DNA of 7,107 nt, from assembly GCA_001873515.1 (NCBI GenBank), contig MNZH01000028.1, positions 1 through 7,107 of the forward strand, written 5' to 3'. Below the pieces are notes generated by a model. It did not search any database. It was not told the origin of the DNA and saw nothing but the letters and a program-made list of their open reading frames with translations. Below, in pieces: positions 6,258 through 7,107 of this stretch. The translations under genes were made by a program, and so were the position numbers. The stretch is from Parcubacteria group bacterium CG2_30_45_37. Lineage in GTDB: Bacteria > Patescibacteriota > Patescibacteriia > Patescibacteriales > GWC2-42-12. Positions within the stretch are counted from its first letter, which is position 1. Each line of letters starts with the position of its first letter.

Positions 6258-7107
6258 ATGGAGTTACTTAATATTTTTAAACCAACCGTGGAGCGGGAAG
6301 AAAGCTTTGAAGAAATAAAAAGAAATTATCAGCCGGCCATGGCTTTATGCGAACGCCAATACGACCAGGACGTAGCGGCCCAGCCGGAAAAGGCAGGTCA
6401 GCGCCCCATGCTCGAGACGCATAATGAAATAGTCTTAGGTTATGCCGCCGAGCTGGTTAAAGCGCATAATTTATCCGAAGCGGATAAGGCGGCCGTTTAT
6501 TTGGCGGTTATTTTTCATGACAGCGGCAAGTTAGCCGCCAATTTAATGAGCCATCATTTAACGGGCAAAGAATATGCCGAACGCTTGCTTCAAGAATTAC
6601 CGCCAATCAAGCAGGGCGGTGAAACTATTGCCATCGCGCCGGAGCTTAAAGAAAAAGTTTTACAGGCCATAGAGCGCCATATGAACCATCCCTTTTTGGT
6701 TAAAGCGAATAACGGCCAGCGTTTTCCTGAGCCGGAAAACGATATAGACAGGATAGTTTTTGACGCGGATATGATGGCTAACGTGGGTTTTAAGAATATC
6801 GGTTTTCGCTTAACCAGCGAAAAGTATTTAAATGAGGACATCGCTGAAGCGTCCCAAAAAGGCCTACCCGCGCTGGAAGAAACTTTTAATAATGTTATGG
6901 AAGGCGTCAGAGTTTTAGACGAAGCCGTGCTGTCGCCGCCGGCTAAAGCCCAAATTAAGCGGTTGGTCGGCGCGGCTGAACAGATATTCAATTATTTAAA
7001 AGTCAACCGGATTTTTCAGGCAATTCAAGACAAATATTCTAAAAACCGCGAATTTAATTTTAAGACCATAGGCCAAGCGCCGGACGGCGCGCAATCTTTA
7101 GAAAAAG
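6258..7107 (+). CDS. HD-domain phosphohydrolase-like protein, 3'-truncated by the window edge
   Basis: The open frame from ATG 6258 to the window end gives 283 residues with no stop. The N-terminal half looks like a metal-dependent HD domain: His55 (ETHNE), His87-Asp88 in FHDSGK (86-91), further histidines at 99-100, His141 and His144 in ERHMNHP (139-145), and Asp169/Asp171 in FDADMM (168-173). HD proteins of this kind hydrolyse phosphoester bonds in nucleotides or related compounds. The substrate is not predictable, and no GTPase, synthetase or nucleotidyltransferase domain is visible in the part present. The later part (about 195-260) is mostly helical and polar. No Shine-Dalgarno sequence precedes the ATG; an AT-rich TTTAAAATTAATTTT (6243-6257) immediately before it includes a TAAAAT that could serve as a -10. 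It is separated from the upstream genes by the tRNA and repeats, so it probably has its own transcript. Confidence 0.8.
   Translation, partial: MELLNIFKPTVEREESFEEIKRNYQPAMALCERQYDQDVAAQPEKAGQRPMLETHNEIVLGYAAELVKAHNLSEADKAAVYLAVIFHDSGKLAANLMSHHLTGKEYAERLLQELPPIKQGGETIAIAPELKEKVLQAIERHMNHPFLVKANNGQRFPEPENDIDRIVFDADMMANVGFKNIGFRLTSEKYLNEDIAEASQKGLPALEETFNNVMEGVRVLDEAVLSPPAKAQIKRLVGAAEQIFNYLKVNRIFQAIQDKYSKNREFNFKTIGQAPDGAQSLEK

Noticed and set aside
6590..6991. A 133-codon open frame on the minus strand
   Set aside because: It lies wholly inside the HD-domain gene on the other strand, where the + frame has coherent HD motifs; its low-complexity Ser/Lys composition is that of an antisense shadow.

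Overview
The window looks like a chromosomal stretch of an uncultivated bacterium, most probably a member of the Candidate Phyla Radiation (Patescibacteria). That placement is inferred from the compact same-strand layout, short or overlapping gene junctions, weak or absent Shine-Dalgarno sequences, a tRNA without an encoded CCA end, and a high density of small palindromic repeats. No marker gene fixes the taxonomy. TGA works as a normal stop codon, for example at the end of the glycosidase gene, which argues against the lineages that read TGA as glycine.

All genes are on the + strand. Positions 1-1121 hold the 3' part of a family 1 glycoside hydrolase. Next comes a tightly packed run: an agmatinase (1128-2027), a deoxyhypusine synthase-like enzyme (2032-3057) and a ten-helix EamA/DMT-type transporter (3070-4038). 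The 276-base gap at 4039-4314 is almost entirely repeat-derived. A Wzy/O-antigen-ligase-like polytopic membrane protein (4315-5763) follows, overlapping by 19 bases a small three-helix membrane protein (5745-6059). Then come a tRNA-Ser(CGA) at 6068-6154, a duplicated copy of its 3' end, and an HD-domain protein that runs off the window (6258-7107).

Agmatinase and the deoxyhypusine synthase-like protein form a plausible polyamine module: agmatine to putrescine, then an aminobutyl transfer, most likely giving homospermidine. The transporter may belong to the same operon, but its substrate cannot be read from sequence. The ligase-like protein points to assembly or transfer of a surface glycan.

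The most unusual aspect of the window is its load of short palindromic or interspersed repeats. At least three different ones lie in frame inside the single ligase-like gene, each in a loop between membrane helices. Another supplies the apparent N-terminus of the agmatinase, and a further GC-rich palindrome lies in the linker of the transporter. A second point is the tRNA-Ser, which appears to have C at position 33 in place of the nearly universal U, and whose last 18 bases are repeated 86 bp downstream beside another palindrome.
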